This document shows positions 48,925 through 57,854 of a stretch of DNA of 64,000 bases, piece after piece. The position numbers were made by a program, and so were the translations under genes. This DNA is from CAWAND01 sp963797485 (GTDB lineage: Bacteria; Chloroflexota; Anaerolineae; Anaerolineales; E44-bin32): the NCBI GenBank assembly GCA_963797485.1, contig CAWCPF010000002.1, positions 62,001 to 126,000 on the forward strand, given 5' to 3'. The first letter of the stretch is position 1, and each line of letters begins with the position of its first letter. The notes beneath the pieces were generated by a model. It worked only from the letters and a program-made list of their open reading frames with translations. It ran no database searches and was not told the origin of the DNA.

Positions 48925-49586
48925 CAGGCCGGCGCCTTGACCTCGCCGAGATAGGTCGGCGCGAGCCGGGAGGGGTCCGGCGGGCGGCCGCTTTTCAATC
49001 GGCGCCTTCCGAGCTGCCCGAGAATACTTGGGCGTCGAACACACATGGCCGGGCTCGCCACTTCAACGTGCTCCATCTTGGAAAGCCACGTCCGCTGAAC
49101 GGCATTGAACTCGCCGCACACTTGACACGGCGCATCGAGCTCGGCAAGCAGGCCGTCCCAATCCAGGTTCTCGGGGCCGGCTTCGGCCCGCCAGCCTCGG
49201 GGTCCCCATTTGTACCACGCCGCCGCAAAGCGCTGGCGGCCGGCGGCCAGCAGGGCCACCAAAGGCGCGTCGCTGGCCGGTTGTCCGGCTGCCAGAATGT
49301 CGAGGGTCGGCACGCCGACAAGCGGGATGCGGCGAGCGAGAGCCAGGCCCTTGGCCAGGGCCATGCCGATCCGCAATCCGGTGTAGGAGCCCGGGCCACT
49401 GGCGACGGCCACGGCCTCCAGATCTCCCGCCGTCAAAGCATACTGCTTGAGCAGCTGGGCGATTTCCGGCGCCAGCTCGACGGTGTGATAGCGATCGCTG
49501 TGCCAGATGTGCTCGACGATGACCTGGGCGCCGTCGTCCAGGCCGATACCCACCACGCTCGAAGCGGTGTCGATGGCCAGCAGCAC
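48924..49586 (-). CDS. tsaB: tRNA threonylcarbamoyladenosine biosynthesis protein TsaB
   Basis: 220 residues. LAIDTASSVVGIGL, HSDRYHTVELAPEI and ASGPGSYTGLRIGMALAKGLA are TsaB signatures (degenerate actin-like ATPase fold). Partner of TsaD and TsaE in t6A37 formation. Starts 3 bp from the tsaE stop and overlaps rimI. Confidence 0.92.
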   Translation of the reverse strand: MLLAIDTASSVVGIGLDDGAQVIVEHIWHSDRYHTVELAPEIAQLLKQYALTAGDLEAVAVASGPGSYTGLRIGMALAKGLALARRIPLVGVPTLDILAAGQPASDAPLVALLAAGRQRFAAAWYKWGPRGWRAEAGPENLDWDGLLAELDAPCQVCGEFNAVQRTWLSKMEHVEVASPAMCVRRPSILGQLGRRRLKSGRPPDPSRLAPTYLGEVKAPA

Positions 49587-49588
49587 CG

Positions 49589-50086
49589 TCAGCCTCCGAA
49601 GGCGGCCTGCCGAAAACGCTTCAGCAAGGCTTCATAGGCTGGGCCGCGGGCATCGAACTCCAGCCGCCGCCGCGAATCGTCTTCCCATTTCAGCTCGATC
49701 CACAGGCCGTCGCCGGCCAGCTCGTCCACAATCCGATCCGCCCATTCCACCAGCATCGGACCGGGCCCGTCCATCACATCGGGCAGACCCAACCCCTGGG
49801 CCTCTTGCGGATCCTGGAGGCGGAAGGCGTCCACGTGGAACAAGATGGCCGCATCGGCGCGCCGGTATTGGTTGACCAAGACAAAGGTGGGGCTGGTTAC
49901 CGGATCGAGTGCTCCCCAGCCCCGGGCGACGCCCTGCGCAAAGGTCGTCTTTCCGGCTCCCAAATCGCCGACCAGACAGACCAGCGTCCCCGGCTCCAGC
50001 AGCTCCCCCAACCGGACGCCTAATCGCTGGGTTTGTTCGGGGCTGTGGCTGATAAACTCGAGGTTGCGTTCGTCTAGGATGGGCAC
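49589..50086 (-). CDS. tsaE: tRNA threonylcarbamoyladenosine biosynthesis ATPase TsaE
   Basis: 165 residues. Walker A LVGDLGAGKTTFAQG, SPTFVLVNQY, HVDAFRLQDP and LVEWADRI. First gene of a transcription unit; GTG 50086 lies 8 nt after a TATAAT box, implying a leaderless message. Confidence 0.92.
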   Translation of the reverse strand: MPILDERNLEFISHSPEQTQRLGVRLGELLEPGTLVCLVGDLGAGKTTFAQGVARGWGALDPVTSPTFVLVNQYRRADAAILFHVDAFRLQDPQEAQGLGLPDVMDGPGPMLVEWADRIVDELAGDGLWIELKWEDDSRRRLEFDARGPAYEALLKRFRQAAFGG

Positions 50087-50094
50087 GACGCGGG

Positions 50095-50123
50095 ATTATA
50101 CGTCACGCCGAAGGGTCAGCCAA
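50095..50123 (-). promoter_or_regulatory. Promoter of tsaE, leaderless architecture
   Basis: TTGGCT (50123-50118), 17-bp spacer, TATAAT (50100-50095) on the minus strand. Transcription would begin within 2 nt of the GTG start at 50086. Confidence 0.65.
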
Positions 50124-50150
50124 GCGCTTCTCATTCCGCCGGCTCCGTGT

Positions 50151-50156
50151 TAGCAT
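50151..50156 (+). promoter_or_regulatory. Putative -10 box (TAGCAT) of the phosphoesterase gene
   Basis: TAGCAT ends 7 nt before ATG 50164, the same spacing as at tsaE and the phosphatase gene. No clear -35. Confidence 0.4.
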
Positions 50157-50163
50157 CCGACCG

Positions 50164-50898
50164 ATGAAGGTTCTGGTGATCTCAGACGTGCACGCGAATC
50201 TCACCGCCCTCGAGGCGGTGTTGAGTGAAGCCCAGGCGGAGGCCTTCGAGGCCGTCTGGTGCCTGGGCGATCTGGTCGGCTACGGCCCGGATCCGAATGA
50301 GTGCATCGAGCGCGTGCGCGCCCTGCCCGAGCTGATCTGCTTGATCGGCAATCACGATGAGGCAGCCCTGGGTAAGATCCCGTTGGAACGGTTCAATGTC
50401 GACGCGCGATTGGCGGCTGAATGGACGCGCGGCGCCCTCAACAACTCGAGCACTGAGTACCTGCTCTCGCTCCCCAGCCACGTGACCACCGGCGCATTCA
50501 CCCTGGCCCACGGCAGTCCGAGACAACCGGTGTGGGAGTACATCCTCGATCCGCAGGTGGCCGACAGCAACTTCGCCGAGTTCAAGACCGACTTCTGCCT
50601 GGTCGGGCACTCCCACCTGCCCCTCATCTTCCAGAAAACCGCGCCCGAAGAGCGCACCCTTCCGCAGGCGGTGCATTGGGACGAGGCCATGCTTATGGAA
50701 CCGCGCCTGATCCTGAACCCCGGTTCGGTCGGCCAGCCACACGATCTCGACCCACGCGCCGCCTACGCGCTGCTGGACACCGAGGAACGCACCTGGCGCG
50801 CCCAGCGTGCGGGTTATCAGATTGCAGAAGTCCAAGCTCGCATGATGAAGGCCGGCCTCCCCGAACGCCAGGCGCTTCGATTGGCCGCCGGCTGGTAA
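50164..50898 (+). CDS. Calcineurin-like metallophosphoesterase (YfcE/MPE family)
   Basis: 244 residues. Metal motifs in order: ISDVHANLTAL (DxH), LGDLVGYGPDPNE (GD), IGNHDEAA (GNHD), TLAHGSP, VGHSHLP (GHxH) and LNPGSVGQPHD. Cytosolic phosphodiesterase or phosphatase; substrate unknown. Divergent from tsaE. The start lies just after a -10-like box. Confidence 0.87.
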   Translation: MKVLVISDVHANLTALEAVLSEAQAEAFEAVWCLGDLVGYGPDPNECIERVRALPELICLIGNHDEAALGKIPLERFNVDARLAAEWTRGALNNSSTEYLLSLPSHVTTGAFTLAHGSPRQPVWEYILDPQVADSNFAEFKTDFCLVGHSHLPLIFQKTAPEERTLPQAVHWDEAMLMEPRLILNPGSVGQPHDLDPRAAYALLDTEERTWRAQRAGYQIAEVQARMMKAGLPERQALRLAAGW

Positions 50899-50967
50899 GG
50901 GGAACTTTCAAGGTCCGCTCAGCGTTATGAGATTGACATCGCTCCCCATGCTTGAGGAGAAGACGCC

Positions 50968-51915
50968 ATGAAGCGAACCCCCATCGCCCCCTTAATGCTC
51001 TTGGTCCCCATTTTGCTGGCCGCCTGTGGTGGCGCCGCCGCCCCATCTATTTTGGCGCCCGGAGAGCCGCCCATGGCCGAGGTCCAGAGCTTGCCCGTCG
51101 GCGGCGCTGCCCAAGCCGATGCCGGCGGCCGGGCGGTTTCGGACAACGCCTTCGCCAACTCAGACGTGAGCTCATCCGTCCCATCCGACAGACTCGTCGT
51201 TCGCACGGCCAGCCTGTCCTTGGTGGTTAAAGATCCGGCCGAGGCCGTCCAACAATTCACCAAGCTGGCCGAGGCCATGGGCGGATTTGTCGTCTCGTCC
51301 AACGTGTATCAAACCAGCTACGGCTTCGACACGGCCGGCCAGCCACGGCTGGTCAATCAGGCCAATCTGACCATCCGCGTGCCAAGCGACCGTCTCGATG
51401 AAGCGCTGACTCAAATCAAGGCCGGAGCCATCGACGTCCGCAACGAAACCGTCACCGGACAGGACGTAACCGAAGAATACACCGACCTGGCCTCCCAGCT
51501 CCGGAACCTCGAATTGGCCGAGGCCCAGCTGCGAGAGATCATGCAGAGCGCCATCAAGACCGAAGATGTGCTCCAGGTCTTCGAACAGTTGAAGCAGGTG
51601 CAGGAACAGATCGAGGTCACCAAGGGTCGGATGTCGTACCTCGAGAACTCCTCCCGTCTCTCGGCGGTCTCCATGGACCTGATCCCCGATGTGGCGGCCG
51701 AACCGGTGCAGATCGGTCCGTGGTCCCCGCTGGCGACGGCCAAGGCGGCCCTGCGGGCGCTGATCCAGTCGCTCCAGCAGCTGGCGGACGCCGCCATCTG
51801 GGCCGCCATCTGCATCCTGCCCGTCGTGATTGTGCTCGGCATCCCCGGCTACCTGCTGGTCCGTCGCTGGATGCTCAACCGGCGCAAGTCACAGGCCACG
51901 CCGGCTGGCGGTTGA
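50968..51915 (+). CDS. DUF4349 membrane-anchored lipoprotein
   Basis: 315 residues. Lipobox LLAAC at residues ~17-21 after a hydrophobic leader, then VRTASLSLVVKDPAEAVQQF, a coiled-coil (residues ~165-230, LRNLELAEAQLREIMQS), and a C-terminal transmembrane helix with a basic tail. Typical DUF4349 layout; function unknown. ATG follows GAGGAG. Ends in a hairpin terminator. Confidence 0.85.
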   Translation: MKRTPIAPLMLLVPILLAACGGAAAPSILAPGEPPMAEVQSLPVGGAAQADAGGRAVSDNAFANSDVSSSVPSDRLVVRTASLSLVVKDPAEAVQQFTKLAEAMGGFVVSSNVYQTSYGFDTAGQPRLVNQANLTIRVPSDRLDEALTQIKAGAIDVRNETVTGQDVTEEYTDLASQLRNLELAEAQLREIMQSAIKTEDVLQVFEQLKQVQEQIEVTKGRMSYLENSSRLSAVSMDLIPDVAAEPVQIGPWSPLATAKAALRALIQSLQQLADAAIWAAICILPVVIVLGIPGYLLVRRWMLNRRKSQATPAGG

Positions 51916-51945
51916 GCCGACAGGGCTCATGTGTACAAACAAACC

Positions 51946-51971
51946 GGGGCTGTCCCAATCGGGGCAGCCCC
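51946..51971. terminator. Bidirectional rho-independent terminator
   Basis: GGGGCTG...CAGCCCC, seven-base arms plus inner CCC/GGG, followed by a T-rich stretch on the plus strand and GGTTTGTTTG on the minus strand. It serves the convergent DUF4349 and phoU genes. Confidence 0.8.
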
Positions 51972-51998
51972 TTCTGCTTCTTTGAACCCGTCTCGGGT

Positions 51999-52014
51999 TG
52001 TGAATTCTTTCACA
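51999..52014. promoter_or_regulatory. CRP-like palindrome TTGTGA-N6-TCACAA between convergent genes
   Basis: Exact TGTGA-ATTCTT-TCACA with matching outer bases, 25 bp beyond the phoU stop. The convergent position argues against a promoter function. Confidence 0.5.
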
Positions 52015-52039
52015 AAGCCATGCCTGGGTTCGGAGCCGG

Positions 52040-52705
52040 CTAGGGGTTCAGCTCGCGCATGTCCCCGGTGGTGATGAAGATGATGCGCTCGGAGATGTTG
52101 GTCACCCGGTCGCCCATGCGCTCAAGGTTGTGCGCCGTCCACAGCAGGTAGGTGGCGCGAGTGGCCGAGCTTGGGTCCTTGGCCATAATCGCCACCAGCT
52201 CGTCAAACACGTTCTTGTACAGGTGGTCCATCTCATCATCGCGCACGGCCACGCTCCGGGCCTTGGCTGCGTCGCGGCGGATATAGGCATCCAGGTCCTG
52301 GCGCAGCATCTCGCGCGCCAACTCAGCCATGCGGGGCACGTCCACCAGCGGCTTGAGCAGCGGCTCGTCACCCATGCGCAGCACGGTCTTGGCAATGCCT
52401 GCGGCGTAGTCGCCCATGCGCTCGACGTCGACCACGATGTTCATGGTGGCCACAATCGCGCGCAGGTCGCTGGCCGCCGGCTGCTGGGTGGCAATCAGGG
52501 CCATACACGCCTCTTCGATCTTGAAGCGCAGATCATTGATCACGTCATCATCCCGGATGACTTCTTCGGCCATGATGCGGTCCCGATTTTGGAGACTGGC
52601 CAGCGAATTGGAAATCGCCTTGTCGACCAGGTCACCCAGCCGCAGAATGTCCTCCTGCGCTTGGCTGAATTCACGGTCGTAGGCGCTCCTCAGACTCTGG
52701 GGCAT
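52040..52705 (-). CDS. phoU: Phosphate signaling protein PhoU
   Basis: 221 residues, two PhoU repeats: LGDLVDKAISNSLASL, the helix-bundle motif VDVERMGDYAAGIAK and the second copy HNLERMGDRVTNISERI. Regulates phosphate uptake signalling through the Pst transporter and PhoR; no pst or pho genes are in view. ATG 52705 follows GGAGGAGG. Confidence 0.93.
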   Translation of the reverse strand: MPQSLRSAYDREFSQAQEDILRLGDLVDKAISNSLASLQNRDRIMAEEVIRDDDVINDLRFKIEEACMALIATQQPAASDLRAIVATMNIVVDVERMGDYAAGIAKTVLRMGDEPLLKPLVDVPRMAELAREMLRQDLDAYIRRDAAKARSVAVRDDEMDHLYKNVFDELVAIMAKDPSSATRATYLLWTAHNLERMGDRVTNISERIIFITTGDMRELNP

Positions 52706-52831
52706 TGGCCTCCTCCTCCACGGCCGACCCGTCGCCCGGCGTTGGCCAGGCTGGCTGGGCGACTTGGCCCGACATTCTACATGAGAACAGTCTCAAGCCA
52801 ATGGTCCATGCGCCACTGCGGGGAAGTTCCC

Positions 52832-52860
52832 TTGACGCGCCGCGACTTTGTGCGTAAACT
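52832..52860 (+). promoter_or_regulatory. Sigma70-type promoter of the esterase lipoprotein gene
   Basis: TTGACG (52832-52837), 17-bp spacer, TAAACT (52855-52860). About 55 nt of leader before ATG 52924. Confidence 0.65.
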
Positions 52861-52923
52861 CAGACTAACAGGCGCCCCCGTCGACCTGCGGCCATCCGCC
52901 GGTTGACGGGTTTTCTTTTACCG

Positions 52924-53833
52924 ATGCTGAGACTCTCCTGCCCTCTGATCGCCTTGGCCTTGCTGACCGGTTGCTCTGCTGCCGCCGCGCCTCCCGGCCC
53001 GACGCCTCCCCCATCCCTGTCCCCCCAGCCCTCCTCCGGGAGTCCGACCTCGGTCCCGGCCACGGCGTCAGCTTCGCCCTCGGCACCGCCGCCGCCTCCC
53101 GCGAGCTCACCCAACTCCAACGCCTGATGCGGCCTGCCTGGATGCCGGGGGCAAGCTTGAGACCGGCGAGCTCCAGGACGCGCGCTTGACCCGGCCCCTG
53201 GATTTCACCGTCTACCTGCCGGCGTGCTACGACCAGGACACTGAGCGCTCTTTTCCCGTCCTGTATATGCTGCACGGTTTGGCGGGAGATGACCATGAGT
53301 GGGTCGATCTGGGCCTGACAGACTCGGCCAACCGGCTCATGCACGCCGAAGTGATCCCAGCTTTCATCATTGTCATGCCTCGCGAACGAACCGGGCTCGA
53401 CATGCAATCCGCCGTGGTGGATGTGCTGGTGCCCTTCATCGACTCTCACTATCGCACCCGACCACAGGCCTCGCAGCGCGCCATCGGCGGTCTGTCACGC
53501 GGCGGCGGCTGGGCGCTGCATATTGGTATTCAACATCTGGACCTGTTCGGGGTGATCGGGATGCATAGTCCGGCCGTGTTCGGCGTGGACCTGGCCATGC
53601 TGCCACGCTGGGTCGAACGGCAGGCGCCGGACCCGGCTCCCAAGATTTGGATCGACATCGGCGACCACGACACCTTGCTGGCCACCGCGGACCAGCTCAA
53701 GGGCCTGCTGGACGGCATCCCCTTGGCATACACGTTCAGCCTCGGTCACGGCTGGCACGATGCCGCCTACTGGTCCAGAAACGTGGGGACCTACTTAAGG
53801 TGGTACGGATCTCTCTGGTCTGACTCAAACTGA
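52924..53833 (+). CDS. Esterase-family lipoprotein (alpha/beta hydrolase), frame break near 53115
   Basis: 302 residues after repair. Signal and lipobox CPLIALALLTGC, then a Pro/Ser-rich linker of about 45 residues, then an esterase-D/putative esterase domain: VYLPACYD, VLYMLHGLAGDDHEW, IGGLSRGGGWALH (nucleophile elbow G-L-S-R-G), IDIGDHDTLL (Asp), and HGWHDAAYW (His). Extracellular, membrane-attached hydrolase. The break joins ASSPNS to PDAACLDAGGKL. Confidence 0.82.
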
Positions 53834-53882
53834 TTGAAGCCGTGCTTGCCACGATGCGTCGGGGTCCTGCAGGCAGAGACGT

Positions 53883-54497
53883 TTATCTGAGCGCCTGCTC
53901 GATGTCCCGCTGGCTGATGGGCCCGGCGCGCAGAATCTGCGGGGCTGTGGCGGTGCAGTCGACCACCGTCGAGGGCTGGCCGCCGGGCGAGATGCCGCCG
54001 TCCAGGATGAGCCCCACCTTTTCCCCCAGCGCCGTTTGTGCCGCTTGGGCGCTGAGCGCCGGCGGCTGGCCCGACAGATTGGCCGACGTGACCGCCATCG
54101 GGCCGGTGGCCGCCAACAGCTTTTGTGTGAACTCATGGTCTGGAAGCCGCACCCCGACGGTGGTCTCGCCGGTGAACGGGTCGGGTGGGCCCGGCCGTCG
54201 CGGCACGACCAGCGTGAGGGGTCCGGGCCAAAACACATCCGCCAGCTTCGTGGCCATGTCCGGCAGGCGGCCGGCCACCTTTTCGGCATCTTGCACTCGC
54301 CCGATGAGAATCGGGATGGGCCTGTCTTCTGGCCGGCCCTTGACTGTGTACAGCCGGGCTACGGCCTCATGCCGCGCCGCCAGGCAACCCACACCGTACA
54401 CGGTGTCGGTCGGGAGCACGATGAGGGCATCACGGTTGAGGGCCTCAAGCGCCGCCGGAATGGCCCGAGCGTCATCCGTCGCCAGCCAGTCGGTCAT
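53883..54497 (-). CDS. tsaC: L-threonylcarbamoyladenylate synthase (TsaC/Sua5 family)
   Basis: 204 residues. LIVLPTDTVYGVGCLA, KGRPEDRPIPILIG, WPGPLTLVVPRR, VGVRLPDH, TSANLSGQPPA and STVVDC. Makes threonylcarbamoyl-AMP for t6A, complementing TsaB and TsaE at 49 kb. ATG 54497 overlaps the prmC stop. Confidence 0.93.
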   Translation of the reverse strand: MTDWLATDDARAIPAALEALNRDALIVLPTDTVYGVGCLAARHEAVARLYTVKGRPEDRPIPILIGRVQDAEKVAGRLPDMATKLADVFWPGPLTLVVPRRPGPPDPFTGETTVGVRLPDHEFTQKLLAATGPMAVTSANLSGQPPALSAQAAQTALGEKVGLILDGGISPGGQPSTVVDCTATAPQILRAGPISQRDIEQALR

Positions 54498-55355
54498 GCG
54501 GCATCCGGCCAGTCAGCCACCAGCACGCGTGAAGAACCCGACAGGTCGGGAAGGATGTCTACCCGGGAGTTCCGGCAGCGCCGCCAGGATTTGGGCCCGG
54601 ACCGGCGCCATTTGCTCGGGGTCCAACTCCAAGAGCACACGCCCGCCTCGTGCAAGCCGGTCCGGAAGTTGGGCCACCAGACGGCCGACGATGGCCAGCC
54701 CGTGCGGCCCGCCGTCAAGGGCCAGCACCGGCTCGCGCCGGGCGACGGGCAGGCCGGCCAGACGGTGGCTGGGAATGTAGGGGAGATTGGCACATATCAG
54801 GTCGAACGGCCCTGGCAGGGGTCCGAGCAAATCCGCCAAGACCAGCGCCACCTGCCGGCGCATGCCATAAAGTCTCAGATTGCGAGCCGCGATTTCCAGC
54901 GCGGTCCCCGACCGGTCCACCGCATAGTAATGATGCGAATCGAGCTCGAGGGCCAGGCTGGCCACGATGCACCCGCTGCCGGTGCCCACATCGACGACCC
55001 TTCCCGGTCCCGGCCGGGCCTCCAGCCAGCGCAGGGCCACGCTTACCATAAGCTCCGTCTCCGGCCGCGGAATCAGCACCGCCGGGGTGACGACGAACGG
55101 ACGGCCATAGAACTCCCAGGTACCCACCACGTAGGGCAGGGCCGTTCCCGAAACGACCCGGGCCACATCGTCCTCGAACGCTTGGCGGTGGTCCGGGCTG
55201 AGCCTGTCCTCGGCGTGCGCCATCAACCAGGCGCGCGTCGTCCCTAGGGTCTTCATCATTAGTAGTTGGGCGTCGAGACTGGGAGTGCCCGAGAGCGCCT
55301 GCAGGCTGGATCGCGCCCGGGCCAGGCTGTCACCGATGGTCGGGTCGCCGGCCAT
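54494..55355 (-). CDS. prmC: Peptide chain release factor N5-glutamine methyltransferase PrmC, frame break near 54560
   Basis: 286 residues after removing a C near 54560; the repaired tail reads RVDILPDLSGSSRVLVADW. Helical N-domain, then FVVTPAVLIPRPETELMV, VDVGTGSGCIVASLALEL and ANLPYIPSH (the NPPY motif as NLPY). Methylates the GGQ glutamine of release factors; it follows prfA directly. ATG 55355 is preferred to TTG 55361. Confidence 0.9.
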
Positions 55356-55357
55356 GC

Positions 55358-56433
55358 TCAACTGCCGGCCAGCTGGAGTCGCTCGGCCTCCTCCTGCGTG
55401 GCCAGTTCATCAATGAAGGCGTCGAGCTCGCCGTCCAGCACGGCCTGCAGGTTGTGGGAGGAGATCCCAATGCGGTGATCGGTGACGCGGGATTGAGGGA
55501 AGTTGTAGGTCCGGATCTTTTCCGACCGCTCGGCGCTTCCCACTTCGCGCGCGGCGGGCGGCATCTTCGGCCGCTTGCTGCTCGGCCAGAGCCATTTCGT
55601 ACAAGCGCGCCTTGAGGATGCTCATAGCCCGGACGCGGTTTTGGAGCTGGGAGCGCTCGTCCTGGCACTGAACCACCATGCCGGTGGGCAGATGTGTCAG
55701 CCTGACGGCGGTGGCGTTCTTTTGGACATTCTGCCCGCCGGCGCCGGCGGACCGGTAAACGTCCATGTGGATGTCGTATTCGGGGATGTCGATCTCAACA
55801 TCTTCGGCTTCTGCCAGGACGGCGATGGTGGCGGTGGAGGTGTGGATACGGCCCTGCGATTCGGTCGTCGGGACCCGCTGCACCCGGTGCACACCGGATT
55901 CATACTTCAGTCTGGAGTAGGCTCCCTTTCCTTTAATGAGCAGGATGCCTTCCTTGAGTCCCCCCACGCCGGTTTCATTCAGACTCAGGGCCTCGGTCTT
56001 CCAGCTGCGTTTCTCCGCGTAGCGCACGTACATCCGGTACAGCTCAGCTGCGAAAAGCGTGGCTTCGTCGCCCCCTGTCCCAGCCCGAACCTCGAGAATG
56101 ACATTGCGCTCGTCACGCGGATCGCGGGGGATGAGCAGGCGTTTCAACTGATCTTCCAGGCCGTCGCGCTGGCTCTTGAGTGCATCCAGCTCCGACTCGG
56201 CCAGGGCCGCCAGCTCCGGGTCGTCTGATTCGGCCAAGCTCTGCGCCTGCGCCAGCTGGTCCAGCACCGATACGTACTGCCGGTAGACCGTCACGACGGG
56301 TTCGATCGCGGCGCGTTCCTGCGCCAGCTCGGCTACCTTCTGGTAGTCGTGGCTGGCGTCGGCCATCGCCTGATCGATGGCTGCAAATCGAGAACTCGAT
56401 GCCTGAGAGTTTGTCTAACATCATGCTGGACAC
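55358..56433 (-). CDS. prfA: Peptide chain release factor 1, two frame breaks
   Basis: 357 residues after repair of +1 breaks near 56395 and 55545, the normal RF1 length. Reads MLDKLSGIEFRFAAIDQAM, then VILEVRAGTGGDEATLFAAEL, VHRVQRVPTTESQGRIHTS (stop-codon-recognition region), SAGAGGQNVQKNATAVRLTH (GGQ) and RSEKIRTYNFPQSRVTDHRIG. Translation termination at UAA/UAG, essential, which argues that the breaks are sequence errors. Start taken as GTG 56433, six bases after GGGAG; ATG 56424 is the alternative. Confidence 0.9.
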
Positions 56434-56439
56434 AAGAAT

Positions 56440-56460
56440 CTCCCACATATAGCGTGGGAG
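56440..56460 (-). promoter_or_regulatory. Hairpin covering the prfA Shine-Dalgarno sequence
   Basis: In the mRNA, CTCCCAC pairs with GTGGGAG across a 7-nt loop; the 3' arm contains the GGGAG that serves the GTG 56433 start. Folding would block ribosome entry. Confidence 0.6.
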
Positions 56461-56472
56461 GTGCGTGGCTGG

Positions 56473-56478
56473 ATTATA
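56473..56478 (-). promoter_or_regulatory. -10 box of prfA
   Basis: TATAAT on the minus strand; predicted transcription start near 56466, so the leader is essentially the SD hairpin. The -35 is weak. Confidence 0.55.
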
Positions 56479-56526
56479 GCACCCAGACCGGTCACCGAGG
56501 GCCGTCTAGGCGGAATTGGACCCGGC

Positions 56527-56751
56527 CTAGGCCAGTATAAAAGACAGGACCACCAACAAGACGATGAAGAAAGCGGCCAGCATGCCGATGCGCTTGAGAT
56601 CGGAGATCACGTGGCTGTAGTCGGGGGCGAATTCCCCGGCCGGCCTCAAGCTCCGCGACGGCAAAGCCGGCTGATCGCCTCCATAGCGCTCAAGAGTGAC
56701 CTGGGGGATGTTTGGGCGGCGGTCGCCCTTCTTGCGTGCCCGCTTGCTCAA
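56527..56751 (-). CDS. Small C-terminally anchored membrane protein
   Basis: 74 residues: basic N-terminus (MSKRARKKGDRR), a middle that reads FAPDYSHVISDLKRIG, then one transmembrane helix to the C-terminus (MLAAFFIVLLVVLSFIL). Function unknown; a family of this layout recurs in Chloroflexota. Positioned between the prfA promoter region and the sortase gene. Confidence 0.65.
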   Translation of the reverse strand: MSKRARKKGDRRPNIPQVTLERYGGDQPALPSRSLRPAGEFAPDYSHVISDLKRIGMLAAFFIVLLVVLSFILA

Positions 56752-56793
56752 TGTTCCACTCCTTGGGTTGGGCTCCGGCCGCAGCCCACCGTC

Positions 56794-57712
56794 CTAGCCG
56801 TTGACCAGCTCGCCGAAGACCACAATACGCTGGTTGTCCACCAGATAAGGATAACAGGATATCAGGGTAATGGTTGCCTTGGTGGTCGGTCCCATGACGT
56901 CGACATCTGTCGGACCGACAATGCGCATGCTGGTCACCCGATACGTGTATTCGCGACTGGCGGTTGAGATGACAATCGGATCGCCGGGTTTGAGTTGGTC
57001 CAAATCGCGGAACAGCTCTCCAAAGATGTCGTTGTGGGCCGAGAGCACCAGATTGCCGGGCTGGCCGGGATCGCTGCTCCCGATATGCTCCCCGACGCCG
57101 CGCTTGAGCTGCTCCCAGCCATCGCCCTGGACCACCGGCGCGGCCGCGTTCCAAATCGTCGGCAGGTTGAGGCTTCTGGCTTGCTCCGGCCCGACCGTCG
57201 GAATGGGGATCGAAGCCAGAGATTGGACCAGGGGCCTCAGATTGGCCGGGATCTCGGCCTCGTTGGGTTGGGCCCCGCCGGGCGATGTCGGCGGGGTGTG
57301 CCCGGAGGGGAGCACGACTGACGTGATCAGCGGGGTAGGCTCCGGGGTGGACACGCCCAGGGCCGAAGACACCTCTCGATTGAGTTGGCGCAGCGCTCCA
57401 AACCCGCTCAATAACACGAAGAGCAAACCCGCCACCGCGCCGACTTCCACCAGCAGCAGGCCGCGATTGAGAACGCCCGCCGCCCTGTGTCGTGCGGGAC
57501 GAGCCGATCCGTCTTCTAGGGTTTCGATATCGGGTGCCAGATCTGCCGCCTGGAGGGACGGCATTTCCGGTGCGACGGCTTGGGGCAGCGCCCGGCCGGT
57601 CCGTCGATAGCGGTCGATGCGCTCGCGGCCGCGCCTCGACGCGCTTGCGAGCCACCAGTGCCTCGAGCTCTTCCAGCGTCAGGTCTTCCGCGGGTCTGCG
57701 ATCACGCGCCAT
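56794..57712 (-). CDS. Sortase (class D/E-like), frame break near 57630
   Basis: 305 residues after repair. N-terminal cytoplasmic segment (MARDRRPAEDLTLEELEALV), one transmembrane helix (LLLVEVGAVAGLLFVLLSGF), then the sortase barrel with LVLSAHNDIFGELF (catalytic His), TLISCYPYLVDNQRIVVFG (Cys and Arg). Cell-surface transpeptidase; implies sorted surface proteins and a cell-wall-type envelope. No sorting-signal protein was seen in the window. Confidence 0.85.
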
Positions 57713-57770
57713 AGGGCCTCATCATGAGCGTCCGCGCGCAGGCCTGCAAGTTTGGTGCCATCGAGCGCTG

Positions 57771-57776
57771 ATTATA
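57771..57776 (-). promoter_or_regulatory. -10 box upstream of the sortase gene
   Basis: TATAAT on the minus strand, back to back with the TATAAT at 57811-57816. No clear -35. Confidence 0.45.
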
Positions 57777-57810
57777 CCCGCCCGCCCCTCGCGACACCGC
57801 GGCGGTGGGC

Positions 57811-57816
57811 TATAAT
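57811..57816 (+). promoter_or_regulatory. -10 box upstream of ygfZ
   Basis: TATAAT ends 8 nt before ATG 57825, which opens a nine-codon frame overlapping the ygfZ start. Confidence 0.5.
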
Positions 57817-57824
57817 CTGCGAGC

Positions 57825-57854
57825 ATGGGTCTTCCGAATGAGCAGCGTCAATGA
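57825..57854 (+). CDS. Nine-codon leader frame overlapping ygfZ
   Basis: ATG 57825 encodes MGLPNEQRQ and stops at TGA 57852-57854, which overlaps the ygfZ ATG at 57851 (ATGA). It sits at the predicted 5' end of the message, so ygfZ may be translated by coupling. Speculative. Confidence 0.35.
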   Translation: MGLPNEQRQ

